64,000 nt of DNA. Origin: RGIG529 sp050950425 (lineage in GTDB: Bacteria; Bacillota; Clostridia; Oscillospirales; Oscillospiraceae). The position numbers were made by a program, and so were the translations under genes. Positions 1-8,767 of the stretch are shown one piece after another (position 1 is the stretch's first letter; each line of letters opens with the position of its first letter). The stretch is taken from the NCBI GenBank assembly GCA_050950425.1, contig JBMNHO010000002.1:1550001-1614000 (forward strand), written 5' to 3'. The notes below the pieces were generated by a model, which saw only the letters and a program-made list of their open reading frames with translations, did no database searches and was not told the DNA's origin.

Positions 1-95
1 AGGTTGCCGGGAAAGAGGATGGCCGTGATGGAGGACTCGTTGGCCAACATCCAGAGAGTGCCCAAGGGACTCGGGCAAGGAGAAGCATAGTTCAT
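1..95 (-). CDS. ogt: Methylated-DNA--protein-cysteine methyltransferase, N-terminal fragment
   Basis: Only the first 31 codons are inside the window. They start at an ATG (93-95 on the complementary strand) behind an AAGGAAGG ribosome site. The visible peptide contains SPLGTLWMLANE followed by an ITAILFPGN stretch, which matches the N-terminal domain of Ogt/MGMT-type O6-alkylguanine-DNA alkyltransferases. These proteins move an alkyl group from guanine to a cysteine in a single suicide reaction. The catalytic PCHRV region lies outside, so the call rests on the N-terminus alone. It sits 18 bp after nfo on the same strand, which would make a small DNA-repair pair behind asnS. Confidence 0.6.
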   Translation of the reverse strand, partial: MNYASPCPSPLGTLWMLANESSITAILFPGN

Positions 96-113
96 AGATT
101 CAATCCTTCCTTT

Positions 114-959
114 TTAAAGGGAATCAGGTGTGTACAGGCGTTGCAGCAGGGAGATCTCTTCCGCGTATCCTGCCAAATCATTGGGAGTTTCCAGATAAAA
201 CGGAAGATGACGCAGCTTGGGGTGGTTGAGGATGCGCACAAGGGCATCCAGGCCGATCTGCCCCTGGCCGATTTTGGCGTGCCGGTCTTTGCGGCTGCCG
301 CGGGGGTTCATGCTGTCGTTCAAATGAACAGCGCGCAGGCGGGAAAGGCCGATGATCTGATCGAACTCCTCCAGCACAGCGTCGAGCCGATGGACGATGT
401 CATATCCGCTGTCCCAAACGTGGCAAGTGTCCAGACAGACCCCCATTTTATGTTGCAGCCGCACTCCGTCGAAAATGGCACGCAGCTCTTCAAAACGATG
501 CCCTACCTCAGTGCCTTTGCCGGCCATTGTTTCTAACAAAACGGTGGTATGCAGATCCGGTGTTAAAACATCGTTTAGCATGTCGGCAATCAAGGCGACG
601 CCCTGGGCCGCCCCTTGTTTCATATGATTACCCGGATGAAAATTATAGCAGCAGCCGGGGAAAAACGACAGCATGCTCAGGTCATCCGCCATCGTTTCCT
701 TTGCGAATTGGCGCACGCGGGCGTCGGAAGAGCAGGCATTGATCGTGTAGGGCGCGTGCGCCAGCAAGTGGGAGAGGTGATGCGCCTCGGCAAATGTATG
801 GTATGAGGCGATGTCGGACAAATCCAGGGCCTTTGCGCGGCCCCCTCTTGGGTTACGGGTAAAAAACTGGGCTGTATTCGCATGGATGGAAACCGCTTCC
901 TTTGCCATGGCAAGGTATCCCCTTGCGTTGGACAGGTGACAGCCGATCAAAAGTGCCAT
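114..959 (-). CDS. nfo: Endonuclease IV (AP endonuclease)
   Basis: 281 residues, the usual length. Endonuclease IV cuts the backbone 5' of abasic sites in base-excision repair and uses three zinc ions. The TIM-barrel metal ligands are recognisable in order: LLAHAPYTIN, LLETMAGKG (Glu), DTCHVWDSGYD (Asp and His), VHLNDS, KDRHAKIGQG and the terminal LETPND. The start has a good AGGAGGTG site. It lies 71 bp after asnS and 18 bp before the ogt-like fragment, all on the minus strand, so it is probably read from the asnS promoter. Confidence 0.95.
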   Translation of the reverse strand: MALLIGCHLSNARGYLAMAKEAVSIHANTAQFFTRNPRGGRAKALDLSDIASYHTFAEAHHLSHLLAHAPYTINACSSDARVRQFAKETMADDLSMLSFFPGCCYNFHPGNHMKQGAAQGVALIADMLNDVLTPDLHTTVLLETMAGKGTEVGHRFEELRAIFDGVRLQHKMGVCLDTCHVWDSGYDIVHRLDAVLEEFDQIIGLSRLRAVHLNDSMNPRGSRKDRHAKIGQGQIGLDALVRILNHPKLRHLPFYLETPNDLAGYAEEISLLQRLYTPDSL

Positions 960-1030
960 TTCACACCTCCTGCTGTATCAAGTCGCTCGCCCTGTGTAAA
1001 CAGGGCAAACGAAAAAAACATAGTTGCATT

Positions 1031-2425
1031 TTAGAAGTCTGCGTTTCCAACGGTGCGGGGGTGGGGGATGACGTCCCGGATGTTGGAAATCCCAGTGAGA
1101 TACATCACCATACGCTCAAACCCCAAGCCAAATCCGGCATGCTTCGTGCCGCCATAGCGGCGCAGGTCTAAATACCACCAATAATCTGCCGGGTCAAGAT
1201 CCAGCTCGCGCATACGTGCTTCCAACATATCCAGGCGGTCTTCTCTTTGGCTGCCCCCAATGATTTCCCCGATGCCGGGAACCAAACAGTCCATGGCGGC
1301 CACTGTTTTGCCGTCATCGTTCAGCCGCATATAAAAGGCCTTGATCTCCTTTGGGTAATCGGTGACAAAGACAGGGCGGCCGAAGTGATGTTCCGTTAAA
1401 TACCGCTCGTGCTCCGTTTGCAGGTCGCAGCCCCATTCCACCGGATATTCAAACGGCGCGCCGGATGCTTTTAAAATTTCGACGGCTTCTGTATAAGTCA
1501 CGTGGCCAAAGCTGGAACTTACAACGCCGTTGAGGCGTTCCAACAAACCTTTGTCTACAAAGCTGTTGAAAAACTGCATCTCGTCCGGACACTGTTCCAG
1601 CACGACAGAAATGACAAATCGAATCATGTTTTCCGCCATATCCATGTCATCCTGCAAATCAGCAAAGGCCATTTCCGGCTCGATCATCCAAAACTCTGCC
1701 GCATGGCGGGCTGTGTTGGAGTTTTCCGCTCGAAATGTGGGACCAAACGTATAAACATCGCCGAACGCCATGGCGAAGCTTTCCGCGTTTAATTGCCCGG
1801 AGACCGTTAAATTGGCGCTTTTTCCAAAGAAGTCCTGAGCATTGTCTACGGCTCCCGTTTCTGTTTTGGACAGCTGCCCCAGATCAAGAGTGGTGACGCG
1901 GAACATCTCACCCGCACCCTCGCAATCGTTCGCTGTGATGATAGGCGTGTGGATGTAGACAAACCCCTGCTCTTGAAAGAACGTATGGATGGCATGGGCC
2001 GCAACAGAGCGAACCCGAAAGGCGGCGGAGAACAAGTTGGTGCGTGGCCGCAAATGTGCAATGGTGCGCAAAAACTCCACAGAGTGACGTTTTTTCTGCA
2101 AAGGATATTCCGGTGCGGACACGCCCTCGATCTCGATGGAGGTGGCCTTGCACTCCAGAGGCTGCTTCCCCTGGGGCGTTAGCGCGATGACGCCCTGGAC
2201 AATGAGCGCGGCGCCCACGTTTTGCTTTGCGATTTCCCTGTAGTTTTCCAACGCGCCGGATTCAAAGACAACCTGCAAGCTTTTAAAACAGCTTCCATCG
2301 TTCAGCTCAATAAAGCCGAAGGTCTTCATATCACGCAAGGTGCGTATCCATCCGCCGATTTTGACTGTCCGGCCGGAAAAGGTTTCTTTTTCTCGAAAAA
2401 GCTGTGCGATCTTGGTTCGCTCCAA
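1031..2425 (-). CDS. asnS: Asparaginyl-tRNA synthetase
   Basis: Class II aminoacyl-tRNA synthetase that charges tRNA-Asn. An N-terminal OB-fold ([24 protein letters not shown]) binds the anticodon. The catalytic core carries motif 2 (FRAENS...EFWMIEPEM) and motif 3 near the C-terminus ([15 protein letters not shown]). I place the start at TTG 2425 because an AGGGGA Shine-Dalgarno sits 6 nt upstream. A GTG at 2440 would overlap that site and add five residues. The resulting 464 residues match the family length. A SigA-type promoter lies at 2462-2490, and nfo and ogt follow. Confidence 0.95.
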   Translation of the reverse strand: MERTKIAQLFREKETFSGRTVKIGGWIRTLRDMKTFGFIELNDGSCFKSLQVVFESGALENYREIAKQNVGAALIVQGVIALTPQGKQPLECKATSIEIEGVSAPEYPLQKKRHSVEFLRTIAHLRPRTNLFSAAFRVRSVAAHAIHTFFQEQGFVYIHTPIITANDCEGAGEMFRVTTLDLGQLSKTETGAVDNAQDFFGKSANLTVSGQLNAESFAMAFGDVYTFGPTFRAENSNTARHAAEFWMIEPEMAFADLQDDMDMAENMIRFVISVVLEQCPDEMQFFNSFVDKGLLERLNGVVSSSFGHVTYTEAVEILKASGAPFEYPVEWGCDLQTEHERYLTEHHFGRPVFVTDYPKEIKAFYMRLNDDGKTVAAMDCLVPGIGEIIGGSQREDRLDMLEARMRELDLDPADYWWYLDLRRYGGTKHAGFGLGFERMVMYLTGISNIRDVIPHPRTVGNADF

Positions 2426-2461
2426 TGAAAATCCCCTCACAATATTTAGAATGATATGTTT

Positions 2462-2490
2462 ATTATAGCGGTTTCTTCCCGTTTTTACAA
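2462..2490 (-). promoter_or_regulatory. SigA-type promoter of asnS
   Basis: On the minus strand: -35 TTGTAA (2485-2490), a 17-bp spacer and -10 TATAAT (2462-2467), about 40 bp upstream of the asnS TTG start. Confidence 0.7.
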
Positions 2491-2617
2491 CGGTTTCTCG
2501 CTAAATTTGATGTGTATCACGCCCCTGGTCAGCAGAAAACCAGCCCGGATTTCGCGGTGGGTTCAGCAAGGCAGATGCATTGGATTTCCCGCTTTAAAGG
2601 CCTCTGATGAAAACAAT

Positions 2618-2652
2618 AAAAACTCCCGAATCAAACCGATTCGGGAGTTTTT
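2618..2652 (-). terminator. Terminator after tRNA-Gln
   Basis: A 15-bp perfect stem (2618-2632 with 2638-2652) around a 5-nt loop, with T-rich flanks on both sides. It directly follows the encoded CCA of tRNA-Gln and could also work for minus-strand readthrough towards asnS. Confidence 0.8.
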
Positions 2653-2653
2653 A

Positions 2654-2727
2654 TGGCAGCGGGAGAAGGATTCGAACCCTCACAAACAGAGTCAGAGTCT
2701 GTCGTGCTACCTTTACACAATCCCGCT
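2654..2727 (-). tRNA. tRNA-Gln (anticodon CTG)
   Basis: Folds as a full cloverleaf on the minus strand. Acceptor AGCGGGA pairs with TCCCGCT. The D stem is GTGT/GCAC. Anticodon stem ACAGA/TCTGT closes the loop CTCTGAC, giving anticodon CTG. The T arm is GAGGG-TTCGAAT-CCTTC. Discriminator G is followed by an encoded CCA. It has its own near-perfect promoter and terminator, so it is a single-tRNA transcription unit. Confidence 0.93.
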
Positions 2728-2770
2728 AAGTGATTTTATTTTCGACAATGAGGGAAACAACGTGAATATT

Positions 2771-2798
2771 ATTATAGCGCATTTTCCTTATTTGTCAA
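2771..2798 (-). promoter_or_regulatory. Promoter of tRNA-Gln
   Basis: Minus strand: consensus -35 TTGACA (2793-2798), a 16-bp spacer and consensus -10 TATAAT (2771-2776), about 45 bp before the tRNA 5' end. Confidence 0.85.
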
Positions 2799-2855
2799 GA
2801 GAATTCGGGTAGAAAGTTGAAAAACGGAAGGGAAAGAAAGCGATGCAAAATGACC

Positions 2856-2884
2856 TTGACAAAGGAGGAAAAGTCTTGTATGAT
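2856..2884 (+). promoter_or_regulatory. Promoter of the T-box/leuA transcript
   Basis: -35 TTGACA (2856-2861), a 17-bp spacer and -10 TATGAT (2879-2884). Transcription would begin near 2891, just ahead of the T-box Stem I. Confidence 0.8.
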
Positions 2885-2890
2885 AAATAC

Positions 2891-3161
2891 AATATGATAA
2901 GACTATGAAGGGAATAAGATATGGTGTTCCTTGCTCAGAGAGCCTGTGGTTGGTGTGAACAGGTGCGAGGCGCTGTATGAATCACTCATCCCGGAGTCGC
3001 CTGTTCGAAAGGAAGCTGGAGAGCAGGACGGGAGGGCGCCGTTATTGGCCCGGACCTTGTTGGAGGTCGACGAGGGCCGCTTTTTATAGGCGGTCGAAGC
3101 AGGGTGGTACCGCGTATCTTTTACGCCCCTGGCAGTCCGGAGACTGTCAGGGGCGTTTTTT
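2891..3161 (+). promoter_or_regulatory. T-box riboswitch (leucine specifier) with terminator, upstream of leuA
   Basis: A classic T-box leader that senses uncharged tRNA. The conserved T-box AGGGTGGTACCGCG lies at 3101-3114. It is followed by a GC-rich terminator stem (3123-3136 with 3143-3156) and a T run. Stem I includes the GAGAGcc...GGTG...AACAGG region. The best specifier in the loop after TGAATCA is CTC (2985-2987), a leucine codon, which fits the downstream leucine-pathway gene. Low leucyl-tRNA charging should stabilise the antiterminator and let leuA be read. The specifier assignment is by alignment to the usual Stem I pattern. Confidence 0.92.
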
Positions 3162-3259
3162 CAGCAAAAACTCAGGGAATATCCCACCTCCAACGGACCG
3201 AATACGTGAGAAGAAATGAGTCGAGGACCACTCACCCATGCTTAAGGAGGAATTGCAGC

Positions 3260-4948
3260 ATGAAACCAGGATATCGAAAATATGTTCCGTTTACCCCTGT
3301 CCCGCTGGAAAACCGGGAATGGCCAACCCGTCAGTTAAAACATCCGCCCATTTGGTGCAGTGTAGACCTGCGTGATGGAAACCAGGCCTTGGTTGATCCC
3401 ATGAATTTAGAAGAAAAGCTGGAGCTGTTTCAGACATTGGTTCAGATCGGGCTGAAAGAAATCGAAGTTGGATTTCCCTCCGCCTCGGAAACGGAATTTG
3501 AGATTTTAAGGACTCTAATTGAAGGAGGATATGTTCCCGATGATGTCACCATTCAGGTTTTGGTGCAGGCACGTCCTCACCTGATCGAGCGGACGTTTGA
3601 AGCCATTGACGGCGCAAAAAACGTGATTCTACATTTTTACAACTCCACGTCCACGGCACAGCGGAAAATGGTGTTCAAAAAAGATATGGACGGCATCATC
3701 GAGATTGCTGTCAATGCGGCCCGGCTCATTCGCGAGTTGAGCCAGCCCATGATTGAAAAGGGAATGAATCTGCGGTTTGAATACTCGCCGGAAAGTTTCT
3801 CCGGAACAGAGGTCGACAATGCGGTTATGATTTGTCAGCGTGTGCTGGAGGAGCTGGGCGCAACTCCGGAACGGAAGGTTATTTTAAACCTGCCTTCCAC
3901 CGTGGAGATGAGCACACCCAACCAGTATGCCGATCAGATTGAATATATCATCAAACATCTGAAAGGCCGGGACAGCGCCATCATCAGCGTACATCCCCAC
4001 AATGACCGGGGGACGGGGGTGGCCGCCGGCGAGCTGGCTCTTTTGGCAGGAGCAGACCGCATGGAAGGCACGTTGTTTGGAAACGGAGAGCGGACGGGCA
4101 ACGTTGATTTGGTTACGTTGGCTATGAACATGTATACCCAGGGGATTGACCCCCAGCTGGATTTTTCCAACATCAATGCTGTACGGGAGGTATATGAACG
4201 AACCACGAAAATGAAGGTCGGTGAGCGGCATCCTTATGCCGGGACATTGGTTTTCACTGCTTTTTCCGGCTCCCATCAAGATGCCATTAACAAGGGCATT
4301 CAATACCAGAAGGAACACGACAGCCAGCACTGGGAGGTGCCTTATCTGCCGTTGGATCCCGCAGATGTGGGACGTCAGTACGAGCCGATTATTCGGATCA
4401 ACAGTCAGTCCGGCAAAGGCGGCACAGCGTTTATCATGGATTCATTTGGCTATCACCTGCCAAAGGCAATGCATCCGGAATTTGGCGCGCTGGTGCAGAA
4501 GGAAAGCGAACGAACGGGGAAAGAAACGACGGCAGATGACATTATGCGCCTGTTTCGAGAAGAATATATCGAGATTGACGGGCCGTATCGTTTGCTGGAC
4601 CATCAGTTTTTAGAGAAAACAGATACAACGAAAACGCCGCGTGTCATCTTCCGAGGGACGTTGCAATATGAAACAGAACAAGTGACGCTGGAAGGAGAGG
4701 GCAACGGCCCCATCGACGCGTTTTTCAACGGGGTGCGGAACTTGGTTATTTCCCAGTTCTCATTTGTAGATTATCATGAGCATGCGTTTTCAGCCGGGTC
4801 GGATTCTATGGCCGTTGCGTATATTCAGTTGAAAACACCAAAAGGGAAGTCCATTTTCGGCGTTGGGATCTCGCCCAACATCTATTTGGCTTCGATCCAT
4901 GGGGTGCTTTGTGCCATCAACCGCGCGATTGTTCATTATCAACAATAG
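3260..4948 (+). CDS. leuA: 2-isopropylmalate synthase (LeuA type 2)
   Basis: Condenses acetyl-CoA with 2-oxoisovalerate, the first committed step of leucine synthesis. The 562-residue length and N-terminus (KYVPFTPVPLENREWP) fit the long type-2 LeuA. The HMGL-like TIM barrel shows SVDLRDGNQAL, IEVGFPSASETEFE and the metal-binding SVHPHNDRGTG. GNGERTGN lies further along, and the C-terminal regulatory domain contains YIQLKTPKGKSIFGVG. The start ATG follows AAGGAGG. A T-box with a leucine specifier controls it. No other leucine or valine gene is in the window, so it appears to be monocistronic. Confidence 0.95.
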   Translation: MKPGYRKYVPFTPVPLENREWPTRQLKHPPIWCSVDLRDGNQALVDPMNLEEKLELFQTLVQIGLKEIEVGFPSASETEFEILRTLIEGGYVPDDVTIQVLVQARPHLIERTFEAIDGAKNVILHFYNSTSTAQRKMVFKKDMDGIIEIAVNAARLIRELSQPMIEKGMNLRFEYSPESFSGTEVDNAVMICQRVLEELGATPERKVILNLPSTVEMSTPNQYADQIEYIIKHLKGRDSAIISVHPHNDRGTGVAAGELALLAGADRMEGTLFGNGERTGNVDLVTLAMNMYTQGIDPQLDFSNINAVREVYERTTKMKVGERHPYAGTLVFTAFSGSHQDAINKGIQYQKEHDSQHWEVPYLPLDPADVGRQYEPIIRINSQSGKGGTAFIMDSFGYHLPKAMHPEFGALVQKESERTGKETTADDIMRLFREEYIEIDGPYRLLDHQFLEKTDTTKTPRVIFRGTLQYETEQVTLEGEGNGPIDAFFNGVRNLVISQFSFVDYHEHAFSAGSDSMAVAYIQLKTPKGKSIFGVGISPNIYLASIHGVLCAINRAIVHYQQ

Positions 4949-4957
4949 CAGCATTTC

Positions 4958-4996
4958 GAATACAGGCTCTGCTGGTCAGCAGAGCCTGTATTCTTT
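4958..4996 (+). terminator. Terminator after leuA
   Basis: A 16-bp perfect stem (4958-4973 with 4978-4993), loop GGTC, and a short T run, 9 bp after the leuA stop. Confidence 0.75.
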
Positions 4997-5080
4997 ACAG
5001 CGGAAAAACCGCCAAGCCTATTTCCTCAAGGGAATAATATATAGGCACATCCTTTTTTGACGCATGACCTTTTGGCAAAC

Positions 5081-5116
5081 AATAATAAAAAGAGGACATG
5101 GCGTACCATGTCCTCT
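5081..5116 (-). terminator. Terminator of the iron alcohol dehydrogenase gene
   Basis: Minus strand: an 11-bp stem (5106-5116 with 5091-5101), a 4-nt loop and a TTTTATTATT tract, about 20 bp after the adh stop. Confidence 0.8.
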
Positions 5117-5137
5117 TCGAGGTTATAAGAATATCGC

Positions 5138-6340
5138 TTAAAATGCAGCCTTAAACAGTGCTTCGATGTCCTTCTGCTTACCAACTCTGGGGTTGGAACC
5201 AGCGTTACCATCTCTAAGTGCGGATTCAGCCATTGTGGGCAGCATGGACTCTTCGATACCCTGTGTGGCCAAGCCAACAGGAATACCAACGTCCTTGGAC
5301 AGTCTTTCAATGGAGGCGATTGCCTTATCAGCTTGCTCCAGCACGGACAGACCAGTGACAACTTCGCCCATGAAGACAGCAGTGTCAGCAAATCTCTGCG
5401 GGTTGGAAGGCATGTTCCATTTTTCAACTGTCGGCAGCAACATAGCGTTAGCAACACCGTGAGGCATGTCATAGTAACCGCCCAACTGGTGAGCCATAGC
5501 ATGTACATAACCCAAGTCGCCGTTGGAGAAAGCCATAGCAGCGAGCAGGGAAGCGTAGCACATATTTTCGCGGGCTTCTCTGTTAACGCCCAGAGCAACA
5601 GCTTTTCTCAGCCACTCAGCAACCAACTTGATGCCCTGAATGGAAGCAGCGTCGGTTACGGGGTTTGCGTTGATGGAAACATAGCACTCATAAGCGTGAG
5701 TCAAAGCGTCCATACCGGTAGCAGCGGTCAGGCCCTGGGGCTTGCCGAGCATCAGGTCGGAGTCATTGATTGCGGCCAGAGGCAAGTTTCTCCAGCTGAC
5801 GATAACGTATTTCAATTTCTTTTCAACACTGGTGATAACGCAGTGACGAGTCACTTCACTACCAGTACCAGCAGTTGTATTAACAGCAATAAAGGGCAGG
5901 ATCGGCTTGTCAAGCAGTTCAATACCAGCAAACTGCTGCAGATCGTCGCCTTTTTCCAGGTTGTTCGCAACAGCGATGCCGATACCCTTGGTGCAGTCGT
6001 GAGAAGAACCGCCGCCAACGGAAATCAGGAAGTCAGCTTTTTCAGCCAAATACAGTTTCTTAGCGTCGATAACGTTATACTCTTTGGGGTTGGGCTCAAC
6101 TTTGTCATAGAAACAAACGTCGATGCCTTCTTTTTTCAGCAGGCCTTCTACGATGTCAACAGCTCCGCCCTTAAGGGATTTCATGAAGCTATCGCAAACG
6201 ACCATGACTTTCTTCGCGCCGAACATAGCAGCAAGCTCGCCAACTTTATTGACTGCGCCAGGCCCCATGTACTGAATAGCGGGTACTAAATAATCGTGAT
6301 AACCACCAAAATGATTAGCGCCATAACCACCGAATCTCAT
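5138..6340 (-). CDS. Iron-containing (type III) alcohol dehydrogenase, DhaT/1,3-propanediol dehydrogenase-like
   Basis: 400 residues. It reduces aldehydes to alcohols with NADH, or the reverse. The nucleotide-binding GGGSSHDCTKGIG is present. Putative iron ligands occur in order: the Asp of AINDSDLM, the His of DALTHAYE, the His of HAMAHQLGG and the His of DMPHG. Long stretches such as NTTAGTGSEVTRHCV and GYVHAMAHQLGG resemble 1,3-propanediol dehydrogenases more than butanol dehydrogenases. The first 15 residues (a Gly-rich FGGYGANHFGGY) are an unusual lead-in. It is a single gene with its own terminator, a long leader and a palindrome near the start, which suggests strong, regulated expression. 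The physiological substrate cannot be read from the sequence. Confidence 0.9.
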   Translation of the reverse strand: MRFGGYGANHFGGYHDYLVPAIQYMGPGAVNKVGELAAMFGAKKVMVVCDSFMKSLKGGAVDIVEGLLKKEGIDVCFYDKVEPNPKEYNVIDAKKLYLAEKADFLISVGGGSSHDCTKGIGIAVANNLEKGDDLQQFAGIELLDKPILPFIAVNTTAGTGSEVTRHCVITSVEKKLKYVIVSWRNLPLAAINDSDLMLGKPQGLTAATGMDALTHAYECYVSINANPVTDAASIQGIKLVAEWLRKAVALGVNREARENMCYASLLAAMAFSNGDLGYVHAMAHQLGGYYDMPHGVANAMLLPTVEKWNMPSNPQRFADTAVFMGEVVTGLSVLEQADKAIASIERLSKDVGIPVGLATQGIEESMLPTMAESALRDGNAGSNPRVGKQKDIEALFKAAF

Positions 6341-6612
6341 TAACTAAAACCTCCACAATAAAATTTTGTTTGCAGGTATTTTTTTTGAAGCAGCGGAAAA
6401 TAACAAACATTAATGTTTATTATCTGAGAAAGATTGGTTGTGCGTTATGTAATATTTTCCTTTTGATCCGTTGTTTTCATACAGATGCACGCGGTCAGAC
6501 CGCCCACTGATCTAAAACAACAACAAAATTCAAATAAAACACACTTGCACAAGAATACGCGCATTCTTAAGTTTTGAGTATTCGCCTCAAACTATTGCAA
6601 CAGTATGATCAC
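6341..6612 (-). promoter_or_regulatory. Long structured 5' leader of the iron alcohol dehydrogenase gene
   Basis: About 270 nt between the promoter and the ATG, which has a GGAGG site. It holds a 24-bp near-perfect palindrome (6400-6423, core AAACATTAATGTTT), a small GCGGT/ACCGC hairpin (6491-6503), and two mutually exclusive short hairpins. In the latter, 6551-6556 pairs 6563-6568, while 6553-6558 pairs 6578-6583. I recognise no known riboswitch. The palindrome may be a protein operator or an RNA element. Nothing further is evident between the promoter and 6776. Confidence 0.45.
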
Positions 6613-6618
6613 GGTCTC

Positions 6619-6647
6619 ATACTACCATGAACCTAAAAAGTTGTCAA
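6619..6647 (-). promoter_or_regulatory. Promoter of the iron alcohol dehydrogenase gene
   Basis: Minus strand: -35 TTGACA (6642-6647), a 17-bp spacer and -10 TAGTAT (6619-6624). Confidence 0.7.
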
Positions 6648-6776
6648 GTAGATTACACCAGATTTTTGAATTATTTCTGTAATCTTTTCATAAAACAATG
6701 GAATCAAAAGCGGAAGAAACATGTCAACCTGCTGTAAAACAGGGGGGAGAAGGGGGAATGCAGGGGGCGATTTGGT

Positions 6777-7724
6777 TTACTTTTTGTCATGCAGGCACTG
6801 GCGCAGCTTCATAAAGTTGGCGTCTCGCTCTTCGATGACCCTTTGCGCGCGGTCGCCCGCATAGTTATAAAAACCGCGGCCGGACTTTACGCCCAAATTT
6901 CCCTGTTCTACAAGCCGTCCTATTTCACCGCTGGTTTCCGCTTTGCTGAGATCCGGGAACAGATAAGAGGAGATGGAATCAAAAATATCCAAGCCGCCCA
7001 GGTCCAACGATTCAAACGGGCCGAGGCAGGCATAACGGAAGCCAAGGCTATATTTCATCACGGCGTCAATATCTTCAACGTCCGCCGCGCCGGTTTCCAA
7101 GATGTGAAGCGCTTCTCTCACGATGGCCAGCTGCAGCCGGTTTCCGATTTGACCCTTGATATCTTTTTTCACAATGACCGGTTTTTTTTCGATGCGATTG
7201 GTGATGTCAAAAACAATTTGCGCCGCTTCGTCTGCTGTCTCGTCTCCTTTGATGATTTCCACAAGGGGCACAAGATGGGGCGGGTTCCAAAAGTGCATGC
7301 CGGCAAAGCGAGAGGGGGTTTTAACGGCGGCTGCGATGCTTGTGATGGGTAGCCCCGAGGTGTTGGAAGTGACAACGACATCATCGGCAATGATTTCTGA
7401 AATGGCATGAAAAAACGCATGTTTCACAGCCAAGTCTTCCGCGATGCCTTCTACAATGTAGTCTGCTTTCGCGAAATCATTCAAATCCGTTGTAAAGGAC
7501 AGGCGGGAAAACACGATTTCTTTTTCTTCCGGGGCGGCGGTTCCTTCTTGTATGGCAGTGTCCAGATTGCCGGAAATTCTCGTTTTGGCCCGGTCAAGGG
7601 AAGGTTGGCGGCGGTTATACAAAATAACGTCAAAGCCGCTTTGTGCGAAAATCTGCGCGATGGAGGTACCCATGGTGCCGGCTCCGGCAACCATCACAGT
7701 TCGAATTGCAGTTGCATTTCTCAT
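6777..7724 (-). CDS. 3-hydroxyacyl-CoA dehydrogenase family protein
   Basis: 315 residues with an N-terminal Rossmann fold (VMVAGAGTMGTSIAQIF) for NAD(P). The C-terminal helical domain includes the GMHFWNPPHLVPLVEIIKG block, which holds the family's catalytic His/Glu pair. The length and domains resemble 3-hydroxybutyryl-CoA dehydrogenase, but no thiolase, crotonase or butyryl-CoA gene is nearby, so the acyl substrate is unknown. The start follows GGAGG. It lies 31 bp after the pyridoxal kinase gene and probably shares its transcript. Confidence 0.85.
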   Translation of the reverse strand: MRNATAIRTVMVAGAGTMGTSIAQIFAQSGFDVILYNRRQPSLDRAKTRISGNLDTAIQEGTAAPEEKEIVFSRLSFTTDLNDFAKADYIVEGIAEDLAVKHAFFHAISEIIADDVVVTSNTSGLPITSIAAAVKTPSRFAGMHFWNPPHLVPLVEIIKGDETADEAAQIVFDITNRIEKKPVIVKKDIKGQIGNRLQLAIVREALHILETGAADVEDIDAVMKYSLGFRYACLGPFESLDLGGLDIFDSISSYLFPDLSKAETSGEIGRLVEQGNLGVKSGRGFYNYAGDRAQRVIEERDANFMKLRQCLHDKK

Positions 7725-7755
7725 TTAATTGAAAGCCTCCTTATCATGATGTTGT

Positions 7756-8595
7756 TTATAGGGACACCGGATGGTGAAGACGCGCAAGGCAAGGTTCGAT
7801 GAGAAGCCCTTCTTTTGGCGGGGCATGGACTTCCACAGTGAGGGCAGCGCAGTCATGAACGAAGGCAACAGCCTGCTCCATTGCGGCGGAGAGGGGAGCG
7901 TTTGACAATAAGGCGCCTAAGACAACGCTGGCAAATACGTCCCCGGAGCCATGGAACTGCCCCTCTATCTTTTTGCGAAACGCAAAAGAAATGGTCTGGG
8001 TTTCCCGGTCAAAGCAGGCGGCGCCCAGCTTGTCCCCCCGGGCAATTCCCGTCAGGATGACAGAACGGCGGCCCTCCAGGGAGAGGCGCATGAGCCACTC
8101 CTTTTGCAGGGCTTGGGAAGGAGGGCGGTTTTCATATGGCTCGTCCAATAAAATACAGGCTTCTGTAAAGTTGGGGGTAATCAAATCCGCCTGCGCCGCC
8201 AGGTGAACCATTTGGCGGCACATAGAGGGGGTATAGGTGCGGTAAACACGGCCATAGTCGCCCATAACAGGGTCAACAAGGACGAGGGTATTGTCACGGC
8301 GAAAATCAGAAATGAAATCGGAGATGACGTGAATCTGCGCTTTCGAGCCGACGAAACCGCTGTAAATCGCGTCAAAAGAAAGGTGAAGGCTTTTCCAGTG
8401 GGCGGCGACCCGCTGCATTTCCTCCGTCATGTCCAAAAAAGTGTTGCCCTGGAACCCTGTATGAGAAGAAAGGAAGGCAGTGGGAATTGGACAGCACTGC
8501 ACGCCCATCGTAGACAAAACAGGCATGGCGACGGAAAGGGAACAGCGGCCAAAGCCGGATAAATCTTGCAATACGGCAGCTCGAGGCACGATCAA
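7756..8595 (-). CDS. Pyridoxal/pyridoxine kinase-like PfkB-family kinase
   Basis: Probably phosphorylates pyridoxal or pyridoxine in vitamin B6 salvage. Visible features are the N-terminal VLQDLSGFGRCSL block, GFQGNT, GFVGSKAQ, LVDPVMGDYGR and the anion-hole/catalytic region FHGSGDVFASV near residue 230. I set the start at TTG 8595 because GGGAG lies 8 nt upstream; a GTG at 8589 is possible. The reading frame stays open further upstream but runs into the promoter there. The resulting 279 residues match PdxK/PdxY length. It precedes the hydroxyacyl-CoA dehydrogenase gene. Confidence 0.85.
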   Translation of the reverse strand: MIVPRAAVLQDLSGFGRCSLSVAMPVLSTMGVQCCPIPTAFLSSHTGFQGNTFLDMTEEMQRVAAHWKSLHLSFDAIYSGFVGSKAQIHVISDFISDFRRDNTLVLVDPVMGDYGRVYRTYTPSMCRQMVHLAAQADLITPNFTEACILLDEPYENRPPSQALQKEWLMRLSLEGRRSVILTGIARGDKLGAACFDRETQTISFAFRKKIEGQFHGSGDVFASVVLGALLSNAPLSAAMEQAVAFVHDCAALTVEVHAPPKEGLLIEPCLARLHHPVSL

Positions 8596-8638
8596 ACGAC
8601 ATCTCTCCCATAAAATCACGTAAACTGGATATTTTCCT

Positions 8639-8667
8639 ATTATACACCACAAAAGGTTGGCATGCAA
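8639..8667 (-). promoter_or_regulatory. Promoter of the pyridoxal kinase gene
   Basis: Minus strand: -35 TTGCAT (8662-8667), a 17-bp spacer and -10 TATAAT (8639-8644). Its -35 box abuts the -35 box of the divergent tRNA-Leu promoter. Confidence 0.7.
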
Positions 8668-8697
8668 TTGACAATTTCCAAAGAACCGTGGTATGAT
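8668..8697 (+). promoter_or_regulatory. Promoter of tRNA-Leu
   Basis: -35 TTGACA (8668-8673), an 18-bp spacer and -10 TATGAT (8692-8697), about 70 bp before the tRNA. Confidence 0.75.
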
Positions 8698-8767
8698 GAA
8701 TGGCGCTGAACGGCAGCGGCACGCCGGCAGTCGCAGTCTATAAGGAAAACGAAACCCGCTTCCATAT

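Noticed and set aside
5333..6289. A 318-codon frame on the strand opposite the iron alcohol dehydrogenase
   Set aside because: A mirror frame of a conserved enzyme gene, without a ribosome site or family resemblance.
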